Source: Mermis nigrescens
Taxonomy: Eukaryota > Nematoda > Enoplea > Mermithida > Mermithidae
Direction: 5' to 3'
Length of the DNA stretch: 64,000 nt
Assembly: GCA_036768485.1 (NCBI GenBank)
Contig: JAVLUZ010000412.1
Location: 620,001-684,000, forward strand
The notes below the pieces were generated by a model, which made no database searches, was not told the DNA's origin, and saw only the letters and a list, made by a program, of their open reading frames with translations. Shown here piece by piece: positions 32,501-41,179 of this stretch (positions are counted from its first letter, which is position 1; every line of letters begins with the position of its first letter). A program made the translations under genes and the position numbers.

Positions 32501-34751
32501 TGGGTTTCTCCACATAATTCCCATGCTGTGCATGCATGATATTGGAAGGTAAAGTTTTAAAGTAATGCTTCGCATCGCACACGTACATAAAGACTTGCAT
32601 AAGTAGTCAAAACTAGCTTAAAATTTGTTTTAGGTTTTTGAACCAAGTTTAATGCATAGATCATTTGTTCCTATAAAAACTTGGCAACATAAAGGTGGCC
32701 AGAGTAGAAATTCTAGAAGTGAGTTAGTAAGTAAAAAGATACCACAATTTATGACTTTGACTGGTCGAAGCGCTGTATTCAAACCGAAAAAATTAACTTT
32801 AATTTCAAAATAGTTTTTTTCAAATGGCTAAAATATTTTTATGCAAAATAAGTTATTTTGTACAATGTGTCTTGTAAAACGCTTGATGTTATAAAAATAC
32901 CTAGTAATCACATGGGCAGCAGCCAAATTGTGGGGGGTCAGGGTGTTGTAAAACCGGTAAAAATCCTAAAAAATATGTACGTACCAAAAACTCATTTCGG
33001 AGGTCCATCATTTTTTTGGGTTCTACCGGTTTCTTGGGTTATAAGCCCCCTCTCCTCGACCGCGTATGGTAGTAATATTCCTTAATTGCATACGCTGCGT
33101 ATTTCGAAGTCATAATGCTAGTGAATGCTAGTGTGTCATTGCTTCTTTATGTACCTAATAAGTTTTAAAAACTGATCGATTTCGTGAACGAATGAGCAAT
33201 AAATTAATAATGTACGTGTAGTATCAGGTGATTAAACGCGTCATCCTTAGTCGGCTGCTTCCTGCTCTTTATTCTTCGTCTTCAGATTTCTGGCGAAAAA
33301 TCTGGCTTTTAAATACTTGCATGGCTGGCTATCAGACATGCACAGCATGGGAATTGGGGGAGGGAGGTTGAAATTCTAAAGTGCCTTTTTTGGGACCCGA
33401 AATGATGGGTACGCGTCAAAAACATCATTTTTCGGCGTTCATAACAATTATCTATTTTTCTAGAACATAAAAACCTTTAGAAAAAATCCGAAAAAATCGA
33501 AAAAAATTAATCAATTGAACAAAATTTAGTCAAAACATGAATATATGGCGTGAAAGTGCCGAAAATTTTTACACGTTTGAGCAAATAGATGGCTAAAAAC
33601 GCTTTAAAAAGCACATTGTCTACGAATTTTTTCGAGACTTTCGGAAAATCGCGAATCCTGGGAGGAATTTTTCTGGTTGGGGGTGAAACCCCTAACCCCC
33701 CGGATCGTGTATGCTGGCTATGCATAAATCAAAAATAAACCAAATATATTTTAATATAAATATTTAATATTAAAAATAATAAATATTAAATACAGTAAAT
33801 TTAAAATATTAAATATTACATAATATATATAATTAGATATAGACAAGTTAAACGTATAATGGGTAAAAAGAAAAAATAAAAAATAAATCGGCTTTCAGAT
33901 TAACGGAACAGTTTTTACGCTATTTTGGAATTATTTACAGTATAATTACGTAAATTATTCTCTTACCGCATGTGGTTACCTGTTCCCGTATGAATCAATA
34001 CGCAAACGATCTCACGGACCCCGGATTTCCAAGAACAGCTTATTTTTCAACCTTTGTAACTCTTCTATACACACATGTAGCGAATGGAAATTTGGGGGGG
34101 TCCCAGCCATTTGTGGGGGAGTGGGGTGAATGACCTTCAATTTTTGGCCAAAGACGACCAGAAAATTCAATTTTTTCCAAAAAATTAAGGGGGTCAAAAT
34201 TTTTCTGGCTTTGGGGGGAATCGGGGGACGAATTTGGGTGGAGGATCCCCCTATCCCTCCTGTTACATGTATGTTTCTATAGATCCATGTCTTGGACTCG
34301 CTTCGTGATTTTGGAGGACGAAACGTCTGATGTTGCCCGAAAAATTTCTGCTTACGTGCGTCGCCATTTAACAAATCGAAAGGCGACATTTCTTACTATA
34401 GCTCAGCATAAAACAATTGACTCTATCGCTAACGTCGCTCTTCTTAATTTCGGCTCGCCTAATTTGCCCGTGGATTTTATCGGATCGGAAGAAAAATTAG
34501 CCAAACATCGTTTTTACGTAGAATGCGAGTGGAACGCGATATCTGAACAAAAAGAATCGCCGCCACATTTCCAATATAATCACGTAATTTTTTGGCAGCT
34601 GCCTGCCTCTGATTGGGATTATTTCAAAAGCGACTCAATGAAATTTTACGTGTGCGACGTTGGATTGAACACTCATTATACGCGTGGTCGTCTAAAGGGC
34701 TGTGATTACTCATTCGGATCGAATTTTTTTGTTCAAATTGAACGGTTTTAA
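14358..34751 (+). CDS. EDC3: EDC3, enhancer of mRNA-decapping protein 3 (complete, 6 exons)
   Basis: Six exons (14358-14515, 15224-15394, 17788-17921, 25037-25462, 31902-32049, 34283-34751) join in phase to 501 codons, close to the length of vertebrate EDC3. Residues 1 to about 72 are the divergent LSm domain (HLGSQVIIV, VRNG, then ISDLKII); residues 158-253 hold two copies of the FDF/FDK motif; TYRHDENIL at 270-278 is an EDC3 signature; about 298-501 is the YjeF_N domain (GIIIPSM near its start, FYVCDVGL near its end). Known EDC3 proteins scaffold P-bodies: the LSm domain binds DCP2, the FDF region binds the helicase DDX6/Me31B, and YjeF_N dimerises. Introns of 0.7-7.1 kb are filled with transposons. 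The duplicated FDF region is unusual; the rest looks intact. Confidence 0.93.
14516..15223. other. EDC3 intron 1
   Basis: 708 bp, AT-rich, acceptor TTATTTGCAG. No gene or clear repeat seen in it. Confidence 0.7.
15224..15394 (+). CDS. EDC3: EDC3 exon 2 (LSm end and linker)
   Basis: Starts ANEISDLKIIKT, the last LSm strand, then a polar linker rich in Asn, Gln and His. Donor GTATGC at 15395 leaves two bases; the one-base lead of exon 3 fits. Reading on past 15394 gives a hydrophobic run to a stop at 15500, which is intronic. Confidence 0.85.
15395..16888. other. EDC3 intron 2, first part
   Basis: Degenerate element-like GC patches near 15536-15660 (GGGGTCTGGGGGTC and GGACCCCCAGAATTTTG, roughly inverted), otherwise AT-rich. 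No gene seen. Confidence 0.45.
16889..17573. mobile_element. Degenerate TIR element with CTAGGATTTTCC end
   Basis: Left CAGTAGTGGCTGATCTAGG and AAAGGGGG, right AAAAATCCTGCGCACGACCCC, with an imperfect GC hairpin (CGGCGCTTTGCGCCG) at about 17335. Flanking duplications not clear. Confidence 0.5.
17788..17921 (+). CDS. EDC3: EDC3 exon 3 (linker)
   Basis: Acceptor TTGCTAG ends at 17787, donor GTAGGT starts at 17922. One-base lead and one-base tail match both neighbours. The peptide has an ERRQGSQASNF stretch and ends SPMKLKNTG, comparable to the Ser/Arg- and Lys-rich linker before the FDF region in animal EDC3. Linker sequence is poorly conserved, so phase is the main support. Confidence 0.75.
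18165..18352 (+). mobile_element. CATGTAAC-family element in EDC3 intron 3
   Basis: Starts CATACATGTAACGG, ends GTTACATGTATA, with GGGTAAAGACCTC and TTTTTGGCCAAAAATG inside. Flanks do not give a clean duplication. Confidence 0.6.
18353..19631. other. EDC3 intron 3, AT-rich stretch
   Basis: An eroded element with a GC hairpin (GGCGCGAAGCGCC) near 19482-19495 lies in the right half. No gene seen. Confidence 0.45.
19632..20045 (+). mobile_element. GACATGCACAGCATGG-family element, intron 3
   Basis: Left end CAGACATGCACAGCATGGG, then the family interior (GGTGGGTACGCG, TATGGCACGAAGGGCCG) and CCCCTTCAAACTCCCTC near the right end. Right border uncertain. Better-bounded members: 33333, 44483, 53220, 63067. 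Confidence 0.65.
20952..21368 (+). mobile_element. ATGTACAAAG-family element inserted into a CATGTAAC-type host
   Basis: Starts CATGTTTTTTTTGTATTCGG and ends CAAAAAAACACTG; interior has CATGTACAAAGATTTTTGG and a GC hairpin variant near 21139. The sequence before it (AACGGCTCAAAATTTGGGAAG...GTCTCCGG) and after it (GTCCTGGCTATTTTAG) align with one continuous stretch of the element at 39835, so this is an insertion inside an older repeat. Confidence 0.65.
21377..22569. other. EDC3 intron 3, unassigned
   Basis: AT-rich, with GGGGGTA/TACCCCC patches near 21855-21890 and 22160-22205 that look like eroded element ends. No gene seen. Confidence 0.4.
22570..22768 (+). mobile_element. CATGTAAC-family element (borders eroded)
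   Basis: Contains GGGGGTAAATGACCCCCAA, the repeated TTGGCCAAAAACGGCC core and GGGATCCCCATACCC, as in other members. Confidence 0.55.
23416..23695 (+). mobile_element. GCACGTGGGAGGGG...CAGATCGGCCATGC element
   Basis: Left CATGCACGTGGGAGGGGG, right CCAGATCGGCCATGCTGTGC, matching 52184-52437 in both ends and spacing. A two-copy family in this window; flanking duplications not resolved. Confidence 0.5.
24403..24858. mobile_element. 456-bp element nested in its own relative, TSD GGACAGAC
   Basis: Ends CATAGGTGGGCAATG and CATTGCCCAGGTATG, near-identical to the host's, with perfect duplication GGACAGAC at 24395-24402 and 24859-24866. Carries a CCAA-type tetranucleotide run (about 24550-24800). Confidence 0.85.
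24549..24802 (+). repeat. (CCAA)n/(CCAACCAACTAG)n microsatellite
   Basis: About 250 bp of AACCAACCAACTAGCCAACC-like tetranucleotide repeats, interrupted by AACAACC and CTAGC. The minus-strand frame rich in Gly, Trp and Leu here is a by-product. Confidence 0.85.
25037..25462 (+). CDS. EDC3: EDC3 exon 4 (two FDF copies)
   Basis: Acceptor TTACAG ends at 25036, donor GTAAGA at 25463. 141 whole codons. Residues 158-205 and 206-253 are tandem 48-residue copies, each with NEFLEQPLN, DFDFEANLALFDK and SGRNDAS; then TTYRHDENIL and a basic segment. In known EDC3 the FDF and FDK motifs dock onto DDX6. Reading through the donor adds a basic tail to a stop at 25497, which belongs to the intron. Confidence 0.92.
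25045..25332 (+). repeat. 144-bp coding tandem duplication
   Basis: Copies at 25045-25188 and 25189-25332, exactly 144 bp each, differing at 16 positions by my count, mostly silent; only four residues differ (L/I, K/R, D/E, F/S). Each copy contains a whole FDF...FDK motif. Confidence 0.92.
25761..27235 (+). pseudogene. hAT transposase fragment, split by a nested element
   Basis: Two pieces in the same frame, 25761-25856 and 26964-27235, are separated by a 1.1-kb insertion. The first has an STD start typical of the hAT first catalytic Asp region and an AYMTVAVHFI strand; the second has WELKAAVVE, VIRDNGANVN (second catalytic Asp) and CFLHALHLIV (the hAT Cys-x-x-His motif). The DNA-binding N terminus, the catalytic Glu region and the dimerisation domain are missing, and a second insertion follows at 27236. 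It cannot make an active enzyme. Confidence 0.82.
25857..26955. mobile_element. 1.1-kb GGCGTAGCCAGG-family element in the transposase gene
   Basis: Ends CATAGGCGTAGCCAGG and CCTGGCTACGCCTCTG with perfect duplication AATGTGGG at 25849-25856 and 26956-26963. Includes a doubled GC hairpin at 25991-26014 and another at about 26742. Confidence 0.88.
27236..27838 (-). mobile_element. ATGTACAAAG-family element, truncated
   Basis: Starts CAGTGTTTTTTTTGTAAAAGG; the interior matches the reverse complement of 47058-47793 up to ATATGTAGAACACACAA, where it stops short of the second terminus. Three GC hairpin variants at about 27447, 27538 and 27757. Confidence 0.65.
28216..28536. other. Loop of the foldback element
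   Basis: Unique AT-rich sequence between the two arms. No gene seen. Confidence 0.4.
28723..30480. repeat. Tandem array built on GTGTAAACTTTACAC
   Basis: Irregular units of about 130-200 bp combine a GTGTAAACTTTACAC-like palindrome, GTCAGATTCGTAATTCTGAC (itself a hairpin) and CATCCCGACTTC/GGAGAAAGTGGC blocks. The blocks occur in the same order in 58613-61110, so the two are copies of one larger repeat. No coding frame survives. Confidence 0.7.
31015..31135. repeat. Palindromic GGGCATTCTG/CAGAATGCCC array
   Basis: Five to six alternating copies of GGGCATT and AATGCCC words, spaced about 20 bp, form a chain of hairpins (for example GGCATTCTGTAGAATGCC). A smaller relative lies at 31563-31600. 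It is in EDC3 intron 4, about 0.8 kb before exon 5. Confidence 0.75.
31329..31456. mobile_element. MITE of the AGTCTGTTTCAC family
   Basis: ACAGTCTGTCGCACTAAGTT and ATATGAAACAGACTAA inverted ends, about 128 bp, eroded. Confidence 0.5.
31902..32049 (+). CDS. EDC3: EDC3 exon 5 (start of YjeF_N domain)
   Basis: Acceptor CGTTTTAG ends at 31901, donor GTAAGT at 32050. Encodes NGIIIPSM, matching the GLVVPS-type motif that opens the YjeF_N domain of animal EDC3, then the first helix region ending CQCIFHVIDP. A second AG at 31926-31927 is out of phase and loses this motif. Confidence 0.85.
32190..32545 (-). mobile_element. Degenerate GCACAGCATGG-family element
   Basis: Ends in CCCATGCTGTGCATGCATG read on the + strand, and contains a GC hairpin variant near 32345 and the GTCAGAAACG phrase. 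Left border unclear. Confidence 0.45.
32546..33324. other. EDC3 intron 5, unassigned
   Basis: AT-rich; GGGGGGTCAGGGTG/CCCCCTCTCC patches at 32935-33055 hint at another eroded element. No gene seen. Confidence 0.4.
33333..33713 (+). mobile_element. 381-bp GACATGCACAGCATGG-family element, TSD CTGGCTAT
   Basis: Starts CAGACATGCACAGCATGG, ends GGATCGTGTATG, perfect 8-bp duplication CTGGCTAT at 33325-33332 and 33714-33721. Confidence 0.86.
34070..34273 (+). mobile_element. CATGTAAC-family element abutting the EDC3 exon 6 acceptor
   Basis: Starts CACACATGTAGCG, ends TGTTACATGTATG. Flanks CTTCTATA (34062-34069) and TTTCTATA (34274-34281) match at 7 of 8. The last base of the right duplication is the A of the splice acceptor AG (34281-34282). 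Confidence 0.82.
34283..34751 (+). CDS. EDC3: EDC3 exon 6 (rest of YjeF_N domain, stop)
   Basis: Acceptor TTTCTATAG ends at 34282. The exon completes a Thr codon and encodes 155 residues, including TRFVILEDE (first Rossmann-like strand) and the conserved ending FYVCDVGL...FGSNFFVQIERF before TAA. The Met at 34287 is internal, not a start. Confidence 0.92.
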
Positions 34752-34803
34752 ATGTGGAGGAAGAGAGGAGGACTATTCCCCCCTAAAATTTTGAAAGTAT
34801 GAC

Positions 34804-35020
34804 CATAGGTTGGCGGCACCAAAATTCTGGGAGGGTGATTTTTCGAAGGTCAAAAAATGGCCTTAAAAATGGTGGTACGGCGGAAAAAACGCTATTTTTC
34901 AACGTTTTTCATCGGAACACTTATCCATTATATTAACACTTATCCACTTATCCGAAATTGCGGAAAAGTATTTTGGTTTCTCGGGGGGTACATACCCCCA
35001 ACCCCCCACGCCCAGGTGTG
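34804..35020. mobile_element. 217-bp hAT-like MITE in the EDC3 3' region, TSD AGTATGAC
   Basis: Starts CATAGGTTGGCGGCACC, ends CACGCCCAGGTGTG, perfect duplication AGTATGAC at 34796-34803 and 35021-35028. It lies 52 bp after the EDC3 stop. Relatives in opposite orientation: 55433-55655 and 56300-56547. Confidence 0.86.
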
Positions 35021-35028
35021 AGTATGAC

Positions 35029-35600
35029 TATTTTTCACAGGGGTCCCCAATGGAAAAATAAGGAAATTCTTGACGCGTATTTGTAAGACCGCCGGAATAG
35101 ATTTTAGCATACTTCTGAGCTACAGGCCCGAAATTATCGGGCGCTTAGCGCTAATCTATTGTTTTTTTTTGTATAATTTCTGTCTTGCAACCAGCCCAAG
35201 TTTGTGCAAACATGGTGAATATGTCAAAATTTACTGACGCTTCACGCATAATTATTTATTTTCCATATTGCTTTTGCTTTTCTTTGCAATGTACAAGAAT
35301 TGAGTTTAAAACAATTTAATCAATTTTTAAGCACGGTCGAACTTGAATATAAATATTAGGAAAGTCATTCGTTATTAGGAAAATTTTATACGACATCCTT
35401 TCTGAAGACAATTTGAAATCGAAATTGGTTATTATTTTTTACAATGTTTTTCTACAATATGTATATAGAGCTCGCTGAGGAGCGCTTCAAAATACCATTA
35501 TATTTTGCCTAACTACAAAAAGTTGTTAAGGTATCTGATTTTTAAATTTCAGCCACCACCCCCCCCCAATTCAGAAGGCCAGCTACGTGCCTGAATATAT
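35029..35600. mobile_element. Degenerate element remnant
   Basis: A GC hairpin variant near 35137 (GGGCGCTTAGCGC) and a right end CCAGCTACGTGCCTG at 35580-35594, as in 6102-6259. The left end was not found. Confidence 0.4.
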
Positions 35601-36470
35601 GCAGTATTTATCTGAATTATTTCGGCCAGGGATTCGTCGGTAAATTCCTTGCTTGAAGTAGGACAACTGACCTTCTCGTTCTTAATTTTAATTTCAGTAA
35701 TTTTAATATCAAATTTGATAATAATTATAAACTTTTATAAGAATTAATTTAATTTGATAATGCTGATTAATTTAATAATAAATAAAATAATTTTTATCTC
35801 GTTCTTAATTTTTAATTCTAACGTTCTTTCTTGACTCGAAATCTTACGTAGGCAGGACGTGAATTTTGGGGTTCTCATCGGAAAATTCTCGAACGTCGAA
35901 CATGAATTAAAAAAATGGTAGGTACCTAATGAGAAAAACATAAACTCATTTTTCAATGTTTCTCATAGCCCCACGCATCAGCATCATACATGCTCACGTT
36001 CCAAAGTTTTTGGAGGGGGTAAACTGAGTTTCTCTGGGGAGAGGGGGGTAGATAATTTATTTTGACTGCTAATTATGGCGCTAAAGTGATGAGTTTATCT
36101 TGATTTTTTTGATATTTTATCATTCGTTACCCCTCCCTTTCGTGACTCGTAAAACGCTTTAATTCGTTGTATTTTACTTTTCTTAAATATTCGTGATCAA
36201 GTCTGCATGAAAACAAATGATAATAAGATGTGTTCAAAATAATGGACAAAAAGTGTCTGAACGAATAAACGAACAGTGTACAACTCAAAAAATACTTAAG
36301 ATTATACTGATGGGCATCGTTTGGCGCTGTTTCATAATTCCAACAATAGGGACTGGCCAGAAAATGGCTGAGGGGTATGCCTTTCAAAAGTCCTAGTAGA
36401 ACGATATCCCAGGGTGCATGTGTGATTTGCATCAAAAATCATAGATAAACGTGAAAATTAAAAAAAATGT
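35601..36470. other. Spacer between EDC3 and the SLC22 gene
   Basis: AT-rich, with AATTTAATTTGATAAT-type low complexity at 35690-35800 and a GGGGGTAAACTGAG patch near 36016. No gene seen. Confidence 0.4.
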
Positions 36471-36643
36471 GCATAATTCTAGAACTCTGCGAGGGGCGGG
36501 GGTCAGAAGGGGAATGTTGACGATCCCCTCACCCAAAGACGGTCGTCCCTCCCCCGAAGTCAGAAAATTTTTGATTCCCCGATTTTTTTTGAAAAACTTG
36601 CGACTTTAGACCGTTTTTTGGTGTTTTTTAGTCGTTTTTGGCC

Positions 36644-37916
36644 CATAGGCGTAGCCAGGGGGGGCATTGGGGGCACATGCCCCCCCCAAAATTCTTCAGA
36701 AATATTGTGATTTTTCCGTTGCAATAATGTATGTCTAGAAAACTGATTTCAGAAAGGTAAAAACGTCAAAATTTTCTCGCCGCTTCGCGCCGAGTCATTA
36801 TTATTTATTGTTATGTAGATCCAATGAATTTAAAAGCTTGAATCAGCTAAGATAATCCAGCACTTCACATCACTTTAGTAATTTAATGCACATTTGTTCG
36901 TTGAATGAAACTGTGCATGCTTGTTGAGCATAATAGTAAAAAGGCAAAAATGATTGTGTACCACTTTGTCTATTCTTTGCTTTCGTGTCTTTCTTTACAA
37001 GGACACATAATCCTATTTTAAATGAAAGTAATGGCCAAAATTTCTTATGATTTTGCGCATTTCCTGTTTTCTGAACTGCATCTTTTTAATAAGAAGGCCA
37101 CAAATGGGCCTGAAAACGGTAAGAACAAAATTTTCATTGATACATTTTCTATATCGTATTGGCAGCGACCCGTTGCTGCTCTATGGAATTAGCAGAGGTC
37201 GAAAAGCGCATTTCAGCTCAGAAATTTTGTGCAATGTAGTTCATCAATTTCAAGTGTTATGAGCTTGATTCAGGACCGAGATTTAGCCGATTTTGCGAAA
37301 ATTTTAACGTTTCTATTTAACATTAAAATGCTTTTTTACGAAATTTTCTGGAACTCTGCCCCGGACCCCGCTGGGAACGCTTGAGCGCGCTACCCCAGAC
37401 CCCCCGCAGCCGTAAAATCTCGCTGTACATGTGAAACGAGATTTTAGGGAGAACAAGCCAGGTAAAAGGGTTAGGAATTTCTAAAAATTTCCGGCGTTTC
37501 GCGCCGGCATTCATTTGTCTTTTTTGCATGATTTAAGCGGTATAAACTGAGTTTGAAGTGCAAAATGTCAACATTTTTCGGCGCCGCTACCAGTTACTGT
37601 TCTTTCTTTTTGTAAAACTCCTGCATTGCGTTTAAAAGCCTGAATCACTCAAAATTTCTTCAGACAAAGTTAGTAAGTCGCAGTTTTCTTGTTAGAAGCA
37701 AAAACTTTAGAAATTTCAAAATTTTCGGCACTTCGCGCCGCTTTACACTTTTTGTATTTTTGATCGTCAGAAACCCGTAAGTTAGCTAGGCTACACTACT
37801 AAAGGTCGAAAAACTCAGTTTTACCATACACAACGTTACTGGCATTCAATGCAAGAGTAGTCTTGAAAAATTTTTGTTTATGCCCTCCCCGAACCAAAAT
37901 CCTGGCTACGCCTCTG
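36644..37916. mobile_element. 1.27-kb GGCGTAGCCAGG-family element inside a CATGTAAC host
   Basis: Ends CATAGGCGTAGCCAGG and CCTGGCTACGCCTCTG, perfect duplication TTTTGGCC at 36636-36643 and 37917-37924. The flanks (CCGTTTTTTGGTG...TTTTTGGCC and ACAAATTGGAGGTCATTTACC...GTTACATGTATG) join into one minus-strand CATGTAAC-family element of about 36475-37999. GC hairpin variants at about 36779, 37491 and 37726. Confidence 0.88.
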
Positions 37917-37999
37917 TTTTGGCCACAAATTGGAGGTCATTTACCCCCCCCCTAAAAATGGCCGGAACCCCTCCCAAACTTTCGATTCGTTACATGTAT

Positions 38000-38818
38000 G
38001 ACGGGGGTTGTTTCCGAGTGTCGAAGCCCTCTATTCCCTTGCGTGCGTGTGTGCTCGGAATTGATTAACGTTCAAAATGCTCTATCAAAATTGTTAAATG
38101 CTTATTTTTTATCTGAATCTGACGAAATTTGAATTTTTAAAATTCAAAAATTCAAAAGGCTGAAAACGCGCGTATCGATGAAATTAGGAAAAATTGAAGT
38201 TTTAACTTTTATTCTGCGCAGTTTTGGGTTTAACTTCGACGTAATGGTTTCTTTCAAGCAGATATGCTTCCACCGTTTTATATTTTTATCTTGTACGTGT
38301 CATTGTCAACTATTGCATCCTCTTTTACCGAGTTTTATTTCTTAATTATACTCTGTTTACGATCCGGTAATTAGTTGACTAATAAAGTTGTGAAAACTTT
38401 CGTTTTTATTATCACTCAATTCTTTAATGAAAGAATATATTGTTGCGATGTGCGATTTTTGATGCGTTTGTAGAACCATGATTAGTGTGAAAAAAGATCG
38501 TCGTAATCAAATATTTTGGCCTTGATAGCTATTTTCTGGATAAATTATAAAATGTTTCACCTTTAAGAGACATTTTTATTATATTGCATTCTAGTTACTG
38601 ATTTTGTCTAAGTCATCCACCTCATCCTTTCAAGCGACTCAAAATACGAATGAAAAACTTTGTTTACCTGTTGCGATAGGTGCGTTGCTTTTCGCGTTGA
38701 TATTATGTGCCATATGATAATCAAGACTAATTCTTTGAGTAGATATTCTTCATAGTCTAAAGCTAAGCCGATTTTGCGAAGAAAACTATGTGGGCTGTTT
38801 TAGTCTAAATCATCAAAA
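38000..38818. other. AT-rich spacer
   Basis: No repeat ends or gene recognised. Confidence 0.4.
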
Positions 38819-38977
38819 ATGAACATTTCTCGATTTATAATTGAGCTTATTTCACTTGTTGGAATTTGGTGCCTCTTTATTATTCTTTTCAAAAGGCTCT
38901 ACTCAGTTAAGGAAACGCTAGTGACCGTGCGTAGACAGGTCCCAAAATTTGCAAGGGACAAAAAGGACAAAAACTAA
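38819..38977 (+). CDS. Candidate 52-aa single-span membrane microprotein
   Basis: ATG in the context ATCAAAAATGA opens 52 codons to TAA. Residues 6-24 are hydrophobic (FIIELISLVGIWCLFIILF), followed by a basic, hydrophilic tail (VRRQ, then KKDKN at the end). The layout suits a small tail-anchored or type III membrane protein, and the frame is not inside a recognised repeat. I do not recognise a family, and a frame of this size can occur by chance; it could also be part of an exon. Confidence 0.28.
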   Translation: MNISRFIIELISLVGIWCLFIILFKRLYSVKETLVTVRRQVPKFARDKKDKN

Positions 38978-39834
38978 AGGGATAAAAAACGCAATTTTTT
39001 TGTTTTTTATCAAGCTTTGCCCATCGACTTATATACCTAAAAAGCAAAACTTCTGAAATGCGGTTTTTATGGAGTTTGGTTTCCGAGGGAGTCTATCCTA
39101 ACTCCATGCTCTTATGTGCTTTCGATGCTGCAACAAACAAGTGATGGATTTTATTTTCCTCAAAAAACAAATCTTTTTGCAGCAATAAGGTCTTCGGAAA
39201 AGAGAAGGTTCTGAAAAATTATTTCGACGTCTGAAGTGACACCGAAAGGTTAAAAATCCTGGGCCTTTACTTTTATATATGACGTGCGTTGTATGTGTGT
39301 AATGACCAAAATGGGCCCCTTGTATTAAATCGGTGTTGACAGTTTGACATTCATCCAGTAACGGGGAAAGCTATAATACATGTAGTTTTATACAGTCAGC
39401 TTAAAATTTGGTGCGATTAGGTTTTTGGATGGGGTGACTGAGTGTGGGTCGGAGTCCCGTATGCCTCTTATTGCAAACAATATACATGTACACGCAGGCC
39501 CGTGTTTAGAAGGGAGTGAGTTGTTGTGCCCCCCTTGGCTGGGAAAAAATTCATATCGTAAAATATTTCAGGAAAAGATGGGAACATTGCATGTGTTTGC
39601 TAGTGATTCTTCCAATTTTTGGCGCTTCGTGCTGTATGTGAAGTATTTTCCATTATTTTATGTCGAGTGCGATCAAAAAACGACAGCTTTTCAGAGCCCA
39701 ATTAGAGTGAAAAAATTTTGTCAAGTTTGAATTTAATGATCCTATCGTATCTCGAGAAACGTCAGAAATGCGATTTTTCAATAGCTATTCGAATAAGTTT
39801 CCGGAGATATAAGCCGATTCATCTTGGGTCTGCC

Positions 39835-40052
39835 CATACATTTAACGGCTCGAAATTTTGGGAGGGGAAGGGGGTCTCCGGCCATTTTTAGGGAGGGAGT
39901 AAATGACTTCAATTTGTGGCCAAAAACGACCTAAAATCGCCTAAAAATGGCCAGAAATCAATTTTTTCCAAAAATAATCGGGGGTTCGAAAATTTTCTGA
40001 CTTTGGGGGATGACCAACTTCGGGTTGGGGGAGCTCCCCTCTAACACGTTTG
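39835..40052 (+). mobile_element. 218-bp CATGTAAC-family element
   Basis: Starts CATACATTTAACGG, ends CTAACACGTTTG; flanks GGTCTGCC/CGTCCGCC match at 6 of 8. Reference copy for the family interior (GGGGGTCTCCGGCCATTTTT). Confidence 0.75.
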
Positions 40053-40160
40053 CGTCCGCCCCCCCCCCCACACACTTGGCCGAATTATATATACGGGCCT
40101 GTTTGTAAGCATAACACTCAAATATATTATTATTCTACAGCTTGCTTATGTATGCATGGA

Positions 40161-40972
40161 TATAGGCCCGTAACCAGGATTTTATTTTGAGGAGGCCGGC
40201 CAAAAATTTTTGAGGCCAGATATCTCGAGAACCATTTGGAGATAGGCGAAAATAAAGACAGTTTTGAGCGTATCTCGGCAAGGTCTGTACAATGGTGAAG
40301 AAAAATTTCCAAAAGATTTAAAAAAATTTTCCCATTTATTTCATATTGATTTACAGCAAATTTATCATTCAAGCTGATTTCTCATCACTTAATCGACGAA
40401 GTATTTCTTATCTCTTGCCTTTGTACTTAATCATTGTGCTTTACAGAGAAAAAGAATACACATAATGAATAATTCGGCGCTAAGCGCCGAAAAAAATTGA
40501 CATATTCTGCATGTCAAACTCAAATTTGAGCGCTTTTGAGCGGGCCAGAAGACAAAAAACATATATAATCAATAAATACGGTACCAAGAGCCGGAAAAAT
40601 TTCATGTTTTCCATGTCAACTGAAATTTGGGCTGTTTTGAGTGAGCTAGAAGACAAAAACTATAGCTGAACAATGAATCCGGCTCACCACACCGTAAAAA
40701 ATTGACATGCTCTCTATGTCTAACTCAAATTTGAGCGATTTTTGGCGCTTTAGAAGACAAAACTATACATAACCAATAAATTTGGCGCAATGCGCCGAAA
40801 AACTTTGAGTTTACTAGCTCAAAAGTACGCTAAAAATCTGTTTTGGCGGTCTTTCAGACGAACTTCGCCAATTTTCTATTTTTCCTTCTGGGGGACCCTT
40901 AGGAGAAACAAATAAAATTTTCCCCATGTGGGAGGCGTCCCCCTCCCCCGCCCTTCCCTGGCTACGGGCCTG
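40161..40972. mobile_element. TIR element TAGGCCCGTAACCAGG...CCTGGCTACGGGCCTG
   Basis: Inverted ends TATAGGCCCGTAACCAGG and CCTGGCTACGGGCCTG, about 0.8 kb. Inside are three or four units of about 110 bp, each with a GC hairpin variant (GGCGCTAAGCGCC near 40473, GGCGCAATGCGCC near 40784) and an AGAAGACAAAA phrase. Flanking duplication not clear. Confidence 0.6.
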
Positions 40973-41179
40973 CTTGCATACGTCTGTATTGTTTATATTC
41001 CTGGAATTTGATCTGCACAGAATGACCTAAGTAATTTGGTATAATATTAATTCTTTGCATTATTTCATATTTTCGAAATTCATACATTTAGCATGAGCAC
41101 GTCAGAGGCGAGATTTGCATTTCTATAAAATTCCATATTTTATGATAATTATTCTAGCAGTCGATATTGAAATTCTGAT

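Noticed and set aside
34287..34751. A separate 154-aa gene
   Set aside because: It is the last exon of EDC3; phase, acceptor and YjeF_N homology show the Met is internal.
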